From Streptomyces sp. NBC_01275 (lineage in GTDB: Bacteria; Actinomycetota; Actinomycetes; Streptomycetales; Streptomycetaceae): a DNA stretch of 64,000 bases. Location of the stretch: NCBI RefSeq assembly GCF_026340655.1, contig NZ_JAPEOZ010000001.1, positions 5,146,001 to 5,210,000 on the forward strand, read 5' to 3'. Positions 25,741-33,629 of this stretch are shown here, one piece after another. Under the pieces are notes generated by a model. That model saw nothing but the letters and a program-made list of their open reading frames with translations. It made no database searches and was not told the origin of the DNA. The position numbers and the translations under genes were made by a program. Position 1 is the first letter of the stretch. The number at the start of each line of letters is the position of its first letter.

Positions 25741-26631
25741 ATGGAGCATGAGGTGTTCGTTCCGGTTCCGGCCGAGCGGCTGAGGGCGGCCCTCGCCGAC
25801 CCCGCGCAGGTGGCCCGTGCGGTTCCCGGGCTCCAGCAGGACGCGGGCGCGCAGCCCGTCACAGGGCGACTGAAACTGCGGGTGGCCGGCCACACCATCA
25901 CCTATCGGGGCACGGCGCGTATCACTGCGCGCGCGGACGGGGCGTACGTCGTGGAGGGCGACGCGACCGAGGCGCGCGGCGCCGGCTCGGTCAAGCTGGC
26001 CCTCACCCTGCGGCCCACCGAGACCGACGGCGGCACGACCCTCCGCTTCGAGGGAACGGCCTCGGCGGACGGCCGGATCGCCGAACTGCCCTCGGACGCG
26101 GTGGGCGCGGCGGTCGTACGGCTGCTGAGTCGCTTCGCGGAGGAGCTGGGGGCGGAGGCGTCCGACCCCGAGCCCGCTTCCGGGGCCGAGCCCGAATCCG
26201 AGCCTGTTTCCGGGGCTGAGCCCGAATCCGAGCCTGTTTCCGGGGCCGAGCCCGAATCCGAGCCTGTTTCCGGGGCTGAGCCCGAGCCCGAGCCCGTTTC
26301 AGGGGCTGAGCCCGACCCCGAGCCTGTTTCCGGGGCTGAGCCCGATCCCGAGCCAGGGTTCGACGCCGATGTGGCGGAGGTGTCCCCCGAGGCCCTGGAG
26401 GACTTCACCGTGCCCGTGGAGCCGCCCGCCGAGGCCGCGCACGCCCGTCGGACGATGATCGGGCGCAGTGCGGAGGAGGTGGACCACGCTCCGCCGCGCG
26501 GCCGCTACGCGCCGGTGCCCGCCCCGCAGACCGTCGTCCCCGGCAACACCCTGCGCTGGGCGGCGCCCGCCGCCGCGCTGGTCGTGGCCTCGGCGATCGT
26601 GGTGGGCCGGGCGTTGCGCCGCCGCGGATAG
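25741..26631 (+). CDS. CoxG-like SRPBCC protein with acidic repeat and C-terminal anchor
   Basis: The 296-residue protein has an SRPBCC/carbon monoxide dehydrogenase subunit G-like domain at about 1-140 ([77 protein letters not shown]). A highly repetitive acidic linker follows: six decapeptides of type [10 protein letters not shown] at residues 148-207. A short basic region and one C-terminal membrane helix ([20 protein letters not shown]) end the protein. CoxG proteins recruit molybdenum-dependent CO dehydrogenase to the membrane, but no such enzyme is encoded nearby, so this may be a general lipid- or small-molecule-binding protein. ATG 25741 is chosen over an in-frame GTG 36 bases upstream. 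Confidence 0.82.
   Translation: MEHEVFVPVPAERLRAALADPAQVARAVPGLQQDAGAQPVTGRLKLRVAGHTITYRGTARITARADGAYVVEGDATEARGAGSVKLALTLRPTETDGGTTLRFEGTASADGRIAELPSDAVGAAVVRLLSRFAEELGAEASDPEPASGAEPESEPVSGAEPESEPVSGAEPESEPVSGAEPEPEPVSGAEPDPEPVSGAEPDPEPGFDADVAEVSPEALEDFTVPVEPPAEAAHARRTMIGRSAEEVDHAPPRGRYAPVPAPQTVVPGNTLRWAAPAAALVVASAIVVGRALRRRG
26182..26361 (+). repeat. Six 30-bp in-frame tandem repeats
   Basis: Six consecutive 30-bp units encode GAEP(E/D)(S/P)EPVS, the last one diverging to [10 protein letters not shown]. The first three units are nearly identical at DNA level and the last three have drifted. The unit length keeps the reading frame, so copy number can vary without disrupting the CoxG-like protein. 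Confidence 0.92.
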
Positions 26632-26662
26632 CAGCGGATCAAGGAGTGGATAGGGTCGACCT

Positions 26663-27451
26663 GTGAGTGACGAAGACTTCACGCTGACCGCGGGCGACGC
26701 GGAGGCGACCGTACGGCCGGGCAACGGCGGCCGGGTCGGAGGACTGCGCGTCGGCGGCCTCGAACTGCTGCGCCAAGGCGAGCGGTTCGGCTGCTTCCCG
26801 ATGGTCCCCTGGTGCGGCCGGATCCGCGAGGGCCGCTTCCTGGACGGCGGGACCCTCCGTCAGATGCCGCTCAACGCCGCCCCGCACGCCATTCACGGCA
26901 CCGTCCGCGACGGCGGCTGGAAGGTCGCGCGCCGCACGGCGGCCGAGGCGGTTCTGACGTACGACCTGGTGGAGCCGTGGCCCCACCCCGGGCGGGTCAC
27001 GCAGGTGGTGACCCTGACCGAGGACGCCCTCACGCTCACCATGGGCGTGGAGACGCACGACTCGTCCTTCCCGGCGCAGATCGGCTGGCACCCCTGGTTC
27101 AACCGGAACCTGGGCGACCAGGACGTGCAGGTGTCCTTCGCCCCGGCCTGGCAGGAGGAGCGCGGGGAGGACCATCTGCCCACCGGTGAGCGCGTCGAGC
27201 CGAAGCCGGGCCCCTGGGACGACTGCTTCGGCATGCCCGACGGCGTCGCCGTAGGCCTCACCTGGCCGGGGCAGCTCCGGCTCGACGTGACCAGCCCCGA
27301 GCGGTGGGTCGTGGTCTACGACGAGCAGGAGGCGGCCGTGTGCGTGGAACCGCAGACCGGTCCGCCCAACGGCCTCAACACCCTCCCGCGCCTGGTCACG
27401 CCCCTGGAGCCGCTCGAGGCCACGACCACCTGGTCCTGGACGCGCCTCTAA
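26663..27451 (+). CDS. Aldose 1-epimerase family protein
   Basis: The 262-residue protein has the galactose-mutarotase beta-sandwich: TVRPGNGGRVGGLRVGGLEL, PMVPWCGRIREGRF, NAAPHAIHGTVRDG with a candidate catalytic histidine, FPAQIGWHPWFNRNL with the second histidine, and VCVEPQTGPPNGLN with the likely catalytic glutamate. It probably interconverts alpha and beta anomers of a hexose or hexose phosphate. GTG 26663 gives the expected N-terminus. It is followed after nine bases by pyrE, so the two may be co-transcribed, although no functional link is obvious. Confidence 0.86.
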   Translation: MSDEDFTLTAGDAEATVRPGNGGRVGGLRVGGLELLRQGERFGCFPMVPWCGRIREGRFLDGGTLRQMPLNAAPHAIHGTVRDGGWKVARRTAAEAVLTYDLVEPWPHPGRVTQVVTLTEDALTLTMGVETHDSSFPAQIGWHPWFNRNLGDQDVQVSFAPAWQEERGEDHLPTGERVEPKPGPWDDCFGMPDGVAVGLTWPGQLRLDVTSPERWVVVYDEQEAAVCVEPQTGPPNGLNTLPRLVTPLEPLEATTTWSWTRL

Positions 27452-27460
27452 GCTGAGGGC

Positions 27461-28030
27461 ATGACGGACGTGGATGTGGATGCAGTGGACGTACGCGGCG
27501 CGCTGTTGCAGCAGATCAAGGACAAGGCCGTGGTGCACGGCAAGGTGACCCTGTCGTCGGGGCTGGAGGCGGACTACTACGTCGACCTCCGCCGCGTCAC
27601 CCTCGACGGGACGGCCGCCCCCCTGGTCGGGCAGGTGCTGCTGGACCTGACCGAGGGACTGGAGTTCGACGCGGTGGGCGGCCTGACCATGGGCGCCGAC
27701 CCCGTCGCCGGCGCCATGCTGCACGCGGCCGCCGCGCGCGGCAGGAAGCTGGACGCCTTCGTCGTCCGCAAGGCGGCCAAGGCGCACGGGCTGCAGCGGC
27801 GGGTCGAGGGGCCGGACATCGCGGGCCGCCGGGTCCTGGTCGTCGAGGACACCTCCACCACCGGCGGCTCCCCGCTCGCCGCCGTGGAGGCCGTGCGGGA
27901 GGCGGGCGCCGAGGTGGTGGCCGTGGCGACCATCGTGGACCGGGCCACCGGCGCCGACCAGAAGATCCGCGAGGGCGCCGGGGTGCCGTACCTCTTCGCG
28001 TTCTCGAAGGACGAGCTGGGCCTCGACTGA
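27461..28030 (+). CDS. pyrE: Orotate phosphoribosyltransferase
   Basis: PyrE joins orotate and PRPP to give orotidine 5'-phosphate in pyrimidine synthesis. The 189-residue protein shows HGKVTLSSGLEADYYVDLRR at the N-terminus, GLTMGADPVAGAMLHAA, the catalytic-loop lysines in RKAAKAHGLQRRVEG, and the PRPP-binding motif RVLVVEDTSTTGGSPLAAVE. ATG 27461 follows the epimerase gene by nine bases. The next gene, fba, has its own 169-bp upstream region, so pyrE probably ends this transcript, though no clear terminator was seen. Confidence 0.95.
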   Translation: MTDVDVDAVDVRGALLQQIKDKAVVHGKVTLSSGLEADYYVDLRRVTLDGTAAPLVGQVLLDLTEGLEFDAVGGLTMGADPVAGAMLHAAAARGRKLDAFVVRKAAKAHGLQRRVEGPDIAGRRVLVVEDTSTTGGSPLAAVEAVREAGAEVVAVATIVDRATGADQKIREGAGVPYLFAFSKDELGLD

Positions 28031-28199
28031 CCAGCATTTTTGACGTCGGCTTTAACTTGATGTGACCGGCGTGCGGACCGAGCCTGGACCATCCGCGCAT
28101 GTCTGGAAAGATGGGGACGACGATGACGTCGCACCCAAGGTCTAGGTCAGGGCCGTAAGCACGTAGCACGCCAACCCGCACATACCAAGGAGCGGACAG

Positions 28200-29231
28200 A
28201 TGCCCATCGCAACCCCCGAGGTCTACAACGAGATGCTCGACCGGGCGAAGGCAGGCAAGTTCGCCTACCCGGCCATCAACGTCACCTCGACCCAGACCCT
28301 GCACGCGGCTCTGCGCGGCTTCGCGGAGGCGGAGAGCGACGGCATCATCCAGATCTCGACCGGCGGCGCCGAGTTCCTGGGCGGCCAGTACAGCAAGGAC
28401 ATGGTGACGGGCTCCGTCGCCCTGGCCGAGTTCGCGCACATCGTCGCCGAGAAGTACCCGGTCACCGTCGCCCTGCACACGGACCACTGCCCCAAGGACA
28501 AGCTCGACGGGTACGTCCGTCCGCTGCTCGCGGTCTCCGAGGAGCGCGTGGCGCGCGGCGAGAACCCGCTGTTCCAGTCGCACATGTGGGACGGCTCCGC
28601 CGAGACCCTCGCCGACAACCTCGCCATCGCGCAGGAGCTCCTGGAGCGCGCCCGCGCCGCCAAGATCATCCTCGAGGTCGAGATCACCCCGACCGGCGGC
28701 GAGGAGGACGGCGTCTCGCACGAGATCAACGACTCCCTGTACACGACCGTCGACGACGCCTTCCGTACGGTCGAGGCGCTCGGCCTGGGCGAGAAGGGCC
28801 GCTACCTGCTGGCCGCGTCCTTCGGCAACGTCCACGGCGTGTACAAGCCGGGCAACGTCGTGCTCCGCCCCGAGCTGCTCAAGGAGCTCAACGAGGGCGT
28901 CGCCGCGAAGTACGGCAAGCCGGCCGGCTCGCAGCCGTTCGACTTCGTCTTCCACGGCGGCTCCGGCTCCTCCCCGGAGGAGATCGCGACGGCGCTGGAG
29001 AACGGCGTCGTCAAGATGAACATCGACACGGACACGCAGTACGCCTTCACGCGTCCCGTCGCCGACCACATGTTCAAGAACTACGACGGCGTCCTGAAGG
29101 TCGACGGCGAGGTCGGCTCCAAGTCGACCTACGACCCGCGCACCTGGGGCAAGCTGGCCGAGGCGAGCATGGCCGCGCGCGTCACCGAGGCCACGCAGCA
29201 CCTGCGCTCGGCGGGTACGAAGATCAAGTAA
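28200..29231 (+). CDS. fba: Class II fructose-bisphosphate aldolase
   Basis: The 343-residue zinc enzyme cleaves fructose 1,6-bisphosphate in glycolysis and makes it in gluconeogenesis. It begins MPIATPEVYNEMLDRAKAGK. Metal and catalytic residues are in VTVALHTDHCPKDKL, EVEITPTGGEEDG, SFGNVHGVYKPGNV, FVFHGGSGSSPEEI and VVKMNIDTDTQ. The length fits the longer class IIA/actinobacterial form. AAGGAG lies eight bases before the ATG. A 169-bp upstream gap should carry its own promoter and a stable stem-loop follows it, so it appears to be monocistronic. Confidence 0.96.
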   Translation: MPIATPEVYNEMLDRAKAGKFAYPAINVTSTQTLHAALRGFAEAESDGIIQISTGGAEFLGGQYSKDMVTGSVALAEFAHIVAEKYPVTVALHTDHCPKDKLDGYVRPLLAVSEERVARGENPLFQSHMWDGSAETLADNLAIAQELLERARAAKIILEVEITPTGGEEDGVSHEINDSLYTTVDDAFRTVEALGLGEKGRYLLAASFGNVHGVYKPGNVVLRPELLKELNEGVAAKYGKPAGSQPFDFVFHGGSGSSPEEIATALENGVVKMNIDTDTQYAFTRPVADHMFKNYDGVLKVDGEVGSKSTYDPRTWGKLAEASMAARVTEATQHLRSAGTKIK

Positions 29232-29254
29232 TCGGCTGATCGCAGCTGATCCTG

Positions 29255-29284
29255 GCGAGCCCGGTGCTACGGCACCGGGCTCGC
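29255..29284 (+). terminator. 13-bp stem-loop terminator after fba
   Basis: GCGAGCCCGGTGC (29255-29267) and its exact complement (29272-29284) enclose TACG. The C-TACG-G closing pair and loop form one of the very stable tetraloop types. It ends 14 bases before the ATG of the next gene. Confidence 0.85.
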
Positions 29285-29298
29285 TGTATACCTGGAAC

Positions 29299-30801
29299 AT
29301 GCCCGACGTCCGGATGGCCTCGCCGCAGGGCAAGTGGATCCTGCTCACCACCGTGCTCGGCTCCAGCATGGCCCTGCTGGACTCGACCGTCGTCAACGTC
29401 GCCCTGCCCCGCATCGGCCGTGACCTCGACGCCGATCTCGCCGCCCTCCAGTGGACGGCCAACGCGTACATGGTCACGCTGGCCGGGCTGATCCTGCTGG
29501 GCGGCTCCCTCGGCGACCGGTACGGGCGGCGCAAGGTGTTCGTGGTGGGCGTGGTGTGGTTCGCCGCCGCCTCGCTGCTGTGCGGGCTCTCCCCGAACGT
29601 GGGCGTGCTGGTCGCCGCCCGTGCCCTGCAAGGGGTGGGCGGCGCGCTGCTGACGCCCGGCTCCCTCGCCCTCATCCAGGCGTCCTTCCACCCCGACGAC
29701 CGGGGGCGGGCCGTGGGCCTGTGGTCCGGCTTCGGGGGCATCGGGGCGGCCGTGGGGCCGTTCCTGGGCGGCTGGCTGGTGGACGGCCCCGGCTGGCGCT
29801 GGGTGTTCCTGCTGAACGTGCCGTTGGCGGTGCTGTGCGTGCCGGTGGCCCTACGGCATGTCCCGGAGTCGGATGCGGGCACCTCCCGCTCGAGCGAAGC
29901 CGAGAGTGGGGGAGGGCGGGCGCACGGCCGGTTCGACGTCCTGGGAGCCGCGCTGGGGGCGCTGGCGCTCGCCCTGGTGACGTACGCCCTGATCGAGGCC
30001 CGCAGCGGTTCCCTCCTCGTCGCCGTGACGGCGGTCGCGGGCGTGGTGACCGGGATCGCCTTCGTGGCCGTGGAGCGGCGGCGGCCGGATCCGATGCTGC
30101 CGCTCGACATCTTCGCCTCCCGCCAGTTCACGGCCGTCAACCTGGTCACGCTGTGCGTGTACGCGGCCTTCGGCGGCTTCTTCTTCCTCTGCGCGCTCCA
30201 GCTCCAGGTGGTGGCCGGTTGGTCCGCCCTCGGCGCGGGCACGGCGCTGCTGCCGACGACCGTGCTGATGCTGCTGTTCTCCGCCCGCTCCGGGGGGTTG
30301 GCGGACCGCATCGGGCCGCGCATCCCGCTCACCGTCGGACCGCTGCTGTGCGCCGCCGGGATGCTGCTGATGCTGCGGGTGGGGCCGGACGCGTCCTACG
30401 TCGCCGACGTGCTGCCCGCCGTCCTGGTCCTCGGCGTCGGGATGGTCGCGCTGGTCGCCCCGCTGACCGCGACCGTCCTGGCCTCCGTGGACGTCTCCCG
30501 GGCCGGTCTGGCCAGCGGCGTCAACAACGCGGCGGCGCGGGCGGCGGGGCTGGTCGCGGTGGCCGCGCTGCCGCTGCTGACCGGGATGGGCCCGGAGTCC
30601 TACCGCTCGGCGGACGCCTTCGACGACGCCTTCCGACGGGCGATGCCGCTGTGCGCGGGAGTCCTGGCGGTGGGCGCGGCGATCGCCTTCACGACGGTAC
30701 GACGTCCGGCCCCGGGCTGCCGTCGGCCGGAGTGCCGGACCCACGGGAGCGTGCTGGCGCCGCCGCTGGAGGGGGAGCGGACGCGGAAGCGTCTCACCTA
30801 G
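29299..30801 (+). CDS. MFS drug exporter, DHA2 (EmrB/QacA-like) family
   Basis: The 500-residue membrane protein has about 14 hydrophobic helices, as expected for DHA2 proton-driven efflux pumps. Typical motifs are LLDSTVVNVALPRIGRDL in helix 1, LGDRYGRRKVFVVG (motif A), AARALQGVGGALLTPGSLAL, and RAVGLWSGFGGIGAAVGPFL with WRWVFLLNVPLA (motif C region). The loop between helices 6 and 7 contains TSRSSEAESGGGR, which is encoded by a palindromic element at 29883-29914 and looks like an insertion. The C-terminus is an unconserved basic tail. No dedicated regulator sits beside it. Substrate unknown. ATG 29299 is just after the fba terminator. Confidence 0.9.
   Translation: MPDVRMASPQGKWILLTTVLGSSMALLDSTVVNVALPRIGRDLDADLAALQWTANAYMVTLAGLILLGGSLGDRYGRRKVFVVGVVWFAAASLLCGLSPNVGVLVAARALQGVGGALLTPGSLALIQASFHPDDRGRAVGLWSGFGGIGAAVGPFLGGWLVDGPGWRWVFLLNVPLAVLCVPVALRHVPESDAGTSRSSEAESGGGRAHGRFDVLGAALGALALALVTYALIEARSGSLLVAVTAVAGVVTGIAFVAVERRRPDPMLPLDIFASRQFTAVNLVTLCVYAAFGGFFFLCALQLQVVAGWSALGAGTALLPTTVLMLLFSARSGGLADRIGPRIPLTVGPLLCAAGMLLMLRVGPDASYVADVLPAVLVLGVGMVALVAPLTATVLASVDVSRAGLASGVNNAAARAAGLVAVAALPLLTGMGPESYRSADAFDDAFRRAMPLCAGVLAVGAAIAFTTVRRPAPGCRRPECRTHGSVLAPPLEGERTRKRLT
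29883..29914. repeat. Palindromic repeat inserted in the MFS gene
   Basis: CTCCCGCTCGAGCGAAGCCG followed by AGAGTGGGGGAG has complementary ends (CTCCC...GGGAG and CTC...GAG with bulges). From memory this motif is a dispersed repeat, usually intergenic, in many Streptomyces chromosomes. Here it lies inside the coding sequence and keeps the frame. Confidence 0.55.
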
Positions 30802-30846
30802 GGGACCTAGGGAACCCAGGGAACCCAGGGAACCCAGGGAACCCAG
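30802..30846. repeat. Five 9-bp tandem repeats
   Basis: One GGGACCTAG unit is followed by four exact GGAACCCAG units, starting one base after the stop of the MFS gene. It is noncoding on the plus strand. Confidence 0.85.
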
Positions 30847-30850
30847 GGGT

Positions 30851-30876
30851 GGTGGACGGCGGTGGACGGCGGTGGA
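30851..30876. repeat. 10-bp tandem repeat, 2.6 copies
   Basis: GGTGGACGGC occurs at 30851 and 30861 and continues as GGTGGA at 30871. It directly follows the 9-bp repeat block, making a compound minisatellite between the MFS and DUF3151 genes. Confidence 0.75.
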
Positions 30877-30957
30877 TTTCGCCGACCCTGACGGGTGTGC
30901 CGGGCTCGGTGGGGCGTCGTCGTGCGCGCAGGGGAACGGGTGGAGGAGACTTGACCC

Positions 30958-31371
30958 ATGTCCCTTCACGAAAACCTCCTCGGGGGTCCGCCCCCGACCC
31001 ACCTCCCCGACGACCCGGAGCCGCGCACGCTCCTCGCGAACGGCACGGCCCCCGCCGACGTCGCCGCCAAGTACCCGACGTCCTCGCTGGCCTGGGCCCA
31101 GCTCGCCGACGACGCGTTCGAGCGGGGCAGCGTCGTGGAGTCGTACGCCTACGCCCGTACGGGGTACCACCGCGGCCTGGACAGTCTGCGTCGGGGCGGC
31201 TGGAAGGGCCACGGCCCGGTGCCCTGGGAGCACGAGCCGAACCGCGGCTTCCTGCGCGCCCTGCACGCCCTCGCCCGCGCCGCGCAGTCCATCGGCGAGC
31301 AGGACGAGTACGAGCGCTGCTCGCAGTTCCTGAAGGACTCCTCGCCGACGGCGGCCCAGACGCTGGGCTAG
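30958..31371 (+). CDS. DUF3151 family protein
   Basis: The 137-residue protein matches the actinobacterial DUF3151 family, a small helical protein of unknown function: ENLLGGPPPTHLPDDPEPRT, PADVAAKYPTSSLAWAQLAD, SVVESYAYARTGYHRGLDSL, PNRGFLRALHALARAAQSIG and DEYERCSQFLKDSSP. The helical hairpins resemble TPR-like packing. ATG 30958 has GGAGGAG at about 30940-30946, upstream of ACTTGACCC. The gene is followed by a perfect stem-loop and stands alone. Confidence 0.88.
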   Translation: MSLHENLLGGPPPTHLPDDPEPRTLLANGTAPADVAAKYPTSSLAWAQLADDAFERGSVVESYAYARTGYHRGLDSLRRGGWKGHGPVPWEHEPNRGFLRALHALARAAQSIGEQDEYERCSQFLKDSSPTAAQTLG

Positions 31372-31413
31372 GTCCCGTCCCGGTACGCGGACTGATACGC
31401 GGCGCGTTTGCGC

Positions 31414-31442
31414 AGGTCCGCCTGGTGTGACCAGGCGGACCT
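31414..31442 (+). terminator. 13-bp stem-loop after the DUF3151 gene
   Basis: AGGTCCGCCTGGT (31414-31426) and its exact complement (31430-31442) enclose a three-base GTG loop and are followed by TGCCATTTCGG. It lies 42 bases after the stop codon. Confidence 0.85.
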
Positions 31443-31549
31443 TGCCATTTCGGTGGACCATCGAAGAGGATGCCCGGCGGGGACCGGGGCCACCGTGTCG
31501 AGAACGGCAGGGGCGGACCGCTACCCGGAGCACGTATCAGGAGACAGCG

Positions 31550-32407
31550 ATGTCCCACCAGGCTCAGCCTTCTCAGGAAACCGCAGAGGCTTCGGAGCCC
31601 GAGACCCCGCATCTCGACTTCGCAGGAACCACCCCCTACGAGGACTACGTCAAGGCCGACGTCCTCACCCACCTCCAGCACACCCTCTCCGACGATCCCG
31701 GAGAGATGGTCTTCCTGGTCACGACCCAGGTGATGGAGCTGTGGTTCACGGTCATCGTCCATGAGTGGGAGACCGCGGCGCGCGCCCTGCGCTCCGACGA
31801 CGTGCCGACGGCCGTCGCCGCGCTGAAGCGTTCCGTACGGGAGCTGGACGCGCTGAACGCCTCCTGGCGGCCGCTCGGCCAGCTCACCCCGGCGCAGTTC
31901 AACTCCTACCGCTCCGCCCTCGGCGAGGGCTCCGGCTTCCAGTCGGCGATGTACCGCCGGATGGAGTTCCTGCTCGGCGAGAAGTCCGCGTCCATGCTGG
32001 TCCCGCACCGCGGCGCGCCCCGCGTCCACGCGGAGCTGGAGAAGGCCCTGCACGAGCCGGGTCTCTACGACGAGGTGCTGCGGCTGCTGGCGCGGCGCGG
32101 GCACGCGATCCCCGCGTCAGTGGTGCAGCGCGACGTGTCCCGGCGCTATGAGCCGTCGGCCGAGGTGGAGGCGGTGTGGACCGCGCTCTACTCGGGCGAC
32201 GAGAACGACGAACTCGCCCGTCTCGGCGAGGCGTTGACCGATGTGGCCGAGCTGGTGTGGCGCTGGCGCAACGACCACCTCGTCGCCACCCGCCGTGCGA
32301 TGGGCGCGAAGGCGGGCACCGGCGGCTCGGCCGGCGTGGCCTGGCTGGAGAAGCGCGCGCAGAAGAACGTGTTCCCCGAGCTGTGGACGGCGCGGTCCCA
32401 TGTCTGA
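31550..32407 (+). CDS. Tryptophan 2,3-dioxygenase
   Basis: This haem enzyme opens the indole ring of L-tryptophan to N-formylkynurenine, the first step of the kynurenine pathway. The 285-residue protein has TTPYEDYVKADVLTHLQHTL, MVFLVTTQVMELWFTVIVHE, FNSYRSALGEGSGFQSAMYR, RMEFLLGEKS, SVVQRDVSRRYEPSAEVEAV and the haem-ligand region VWRWRNDHLVATRRAMG with GTGGSAGVAWLEK. ATG 31550 is chosen because CAGGAG precedes it by seven bases; the open frame upstream lacks similarity. The end overlaps the kynureninase start by eight bases, so the two are coupled. Confidence 0.95.
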   Translation: MSHQAQPSQETAEASEPETPHLDFAGTTPYEDYVKADVLTHLQHTLSDDPGEMVFLVTTQVMELWFTVIVHEWETAARALRSDDVPTAVAALKRSVRELDALNASWRPLGQLTPAQFNSYRSALGEGSGFQSAMYRRMEFLLGEKSASMLVPHRGAPRVHAELEKALHEPGLYDEVLRLLARRGHAIPASVVQRDVSRRYEPSAEVEAVWTALYSGDENDELARLGEALTDVAELVWRWRNDHLVATRRAMGAKAGTGGSAGVAWLEKRAQKNVFPELWTARSHV

Positions 32408-33629
32408 ACTCTCCTTCAAGGCAGCGGAGTTGGACGCCGGTGACCAGCTGGCGGAGGTGCGCTCGCGGTTCGTCCTCGACACGGTGTCCGATCATGCGGC
32501 TGACGCCGCGGGCGTCTACCTCGACGGCAACTCGCTAGGCGCACTGCCGGCCGCCGTCCCCGGCCGCGTCGAGGACGTCGTACGCCGACAGTGGGGTGAA
32601 CTGCGCATCCGGTCCTGGGACGAGAGCGGCTGGTGGACCGCGCCCGAGCGGATCGGCGACCGGATCGCCCCGCTGGTGGGCGCGGCGGCCGGCCAGATCG
32701 TCGTGGGCGACTCCACAAGTGTCAACGTCTTCAAGGCGCTTGTGGGCGCGGTGCGACTCGTGGAGGAGCGTGGGGGCGACGGCCGGGACGAGATCCTCGT
32801 CGACGCCACGACCTTCCCCACGGACGGCTACATCGCCGAGTCCGCGGCCCGGCTGACCGGCCACACCCTGCGTGCGGTGACGCCGGGCGAGGTCCCGGCG
32901 GCCCTGTCGGACCGTACCGCCGCGGTGCTGCTCAACCACGTCGACTACCGCACGGGACGCCTCCACGACCTGCCGGGACTGACCTCCGCCGTGCACGCGG
33001 CGGGCGCGGTCGCCGTCTGGGACCTGTGCCACAGCGCGGGCGCGCTGCCGGTCGGCCTCGACGAGCACGGCGTGGACCTCGCGGTCGGCTGCACCTACAA
33101 GTACCTGAACGGCGGTCCGGGTTCACCCGCGTACCTGTATGTGCGCGGCGACCTCCAGGACCGTTTCGACTCGCCGCTGCCCGGCTGGAACTCGCACGCC
33201 GAGCCCTTCGGCATGCGGCCCGCCTACACGCCGGCCGAGGGTGTGCGGCGCGGGCGCGTCGGCACCCCGGACATCCTCTCGATGCTCGCGCTGGAAGCGG
33301 CACTCGACGTCTGGGACGGGGTCTCGGTGGCGGCCGTCCGCGCCAAGTCCCTCGCCCTGACGGACTTCTTCCTCGAGTGCGTCGAGGCGTACGTCCCCGA
33401 GGGCCGCGTCGAGTCCCTGACGCCGGTGCGGCACGAGGAGCGCGGCAGCCAGATCGCTCTGCGCTGCTCCGACGCCGGCGACGTCATGCGCCTGCTCATC
33501 GAGCGCGGGGTCGTCGGCGACTTCCGCCGCCCGGACGTCCTCCGCTTCGGCTTCACCCCGCTGTACGTCGGGTTCGCGGACGTGGAGCGGGCGGCGCGGG
33601 TACTGGGGGACGTGTTGGCGTCCCGCTAG
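32400..33629 (+). CDS. kynU: Kynureninase
   Basis: Kynureninase is a PLP enzyme that cleaves kynurenine to anthranilate and alanine. The 409-residue protein shows VYLDGNSLGALPAAVPGRVE, WDESGWWTAPERIGDRIAPL, QIVVGDSTSVNVFKALVGAV, LLNHVDYRTGRLHDL, VWDLCHSAGALPVGL, the PLP lysine in VGCTYKYLNGGPGSPAYLY, and the C-terminal RPDVLRFGFTPLYVGFADV. ATG 32400 overlaps the dioxygenase stop, so translation is coupled. Together the two genes lead from tryptophan to anthranilate if a formamidase is present; the hydrolase at 34612 is the local candidate. The 3' end overlaps the convergent TetR gene by 77 bp. Confidence 0.95.
   Translation: MSELSFKAAELDAGDQLAEVRSRFVLDTVSDHAADAAGVYLDGNSLGALPAAVPGRVEDVVRRQWGELRIRSWDESGWWTAPERIGDRIAPLVGAAAGQIVVGDSTSVNVFKALVGAVRLVEERGGDGRDEILVDATTFPTDGYIAESAARLTGHTLRAVTPGEVPAALSDRTAAVLLNHVDYRTGRLHDLPGLTSAVHAAGAVAVWDLCHSAGALPVGLDEHGVDLAVGCTYKYLNGGPGSPAYLYVRGDLQDRFDSPLPGWNSHAEPFGMRPAYTPAEGVRRGRVGTPDILSMLALEAALDVWDGVSVAAVRAKSLALTDFFLECVEAYVPEGRVESLTPVRHEERGSQIALRCSDAGDVMRLLIERGVVGDFRRPDVLRFGFTPLYVGFADVERAARVLGDVLASR

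Noticed and set aside
27597..30332. 911-codon minus-strand frame over pyrE, fba and the MFS gene
   Set aside because: It runs antisense to three well-identified genes and is compositionally a GC shadow.
30802..30876. Possible CRISPR-like repeat block
   Set aside because: Units of 9 and 10 bp are directly abutting with no spacers, so this is a minisatellite. No cas genes are in the window.
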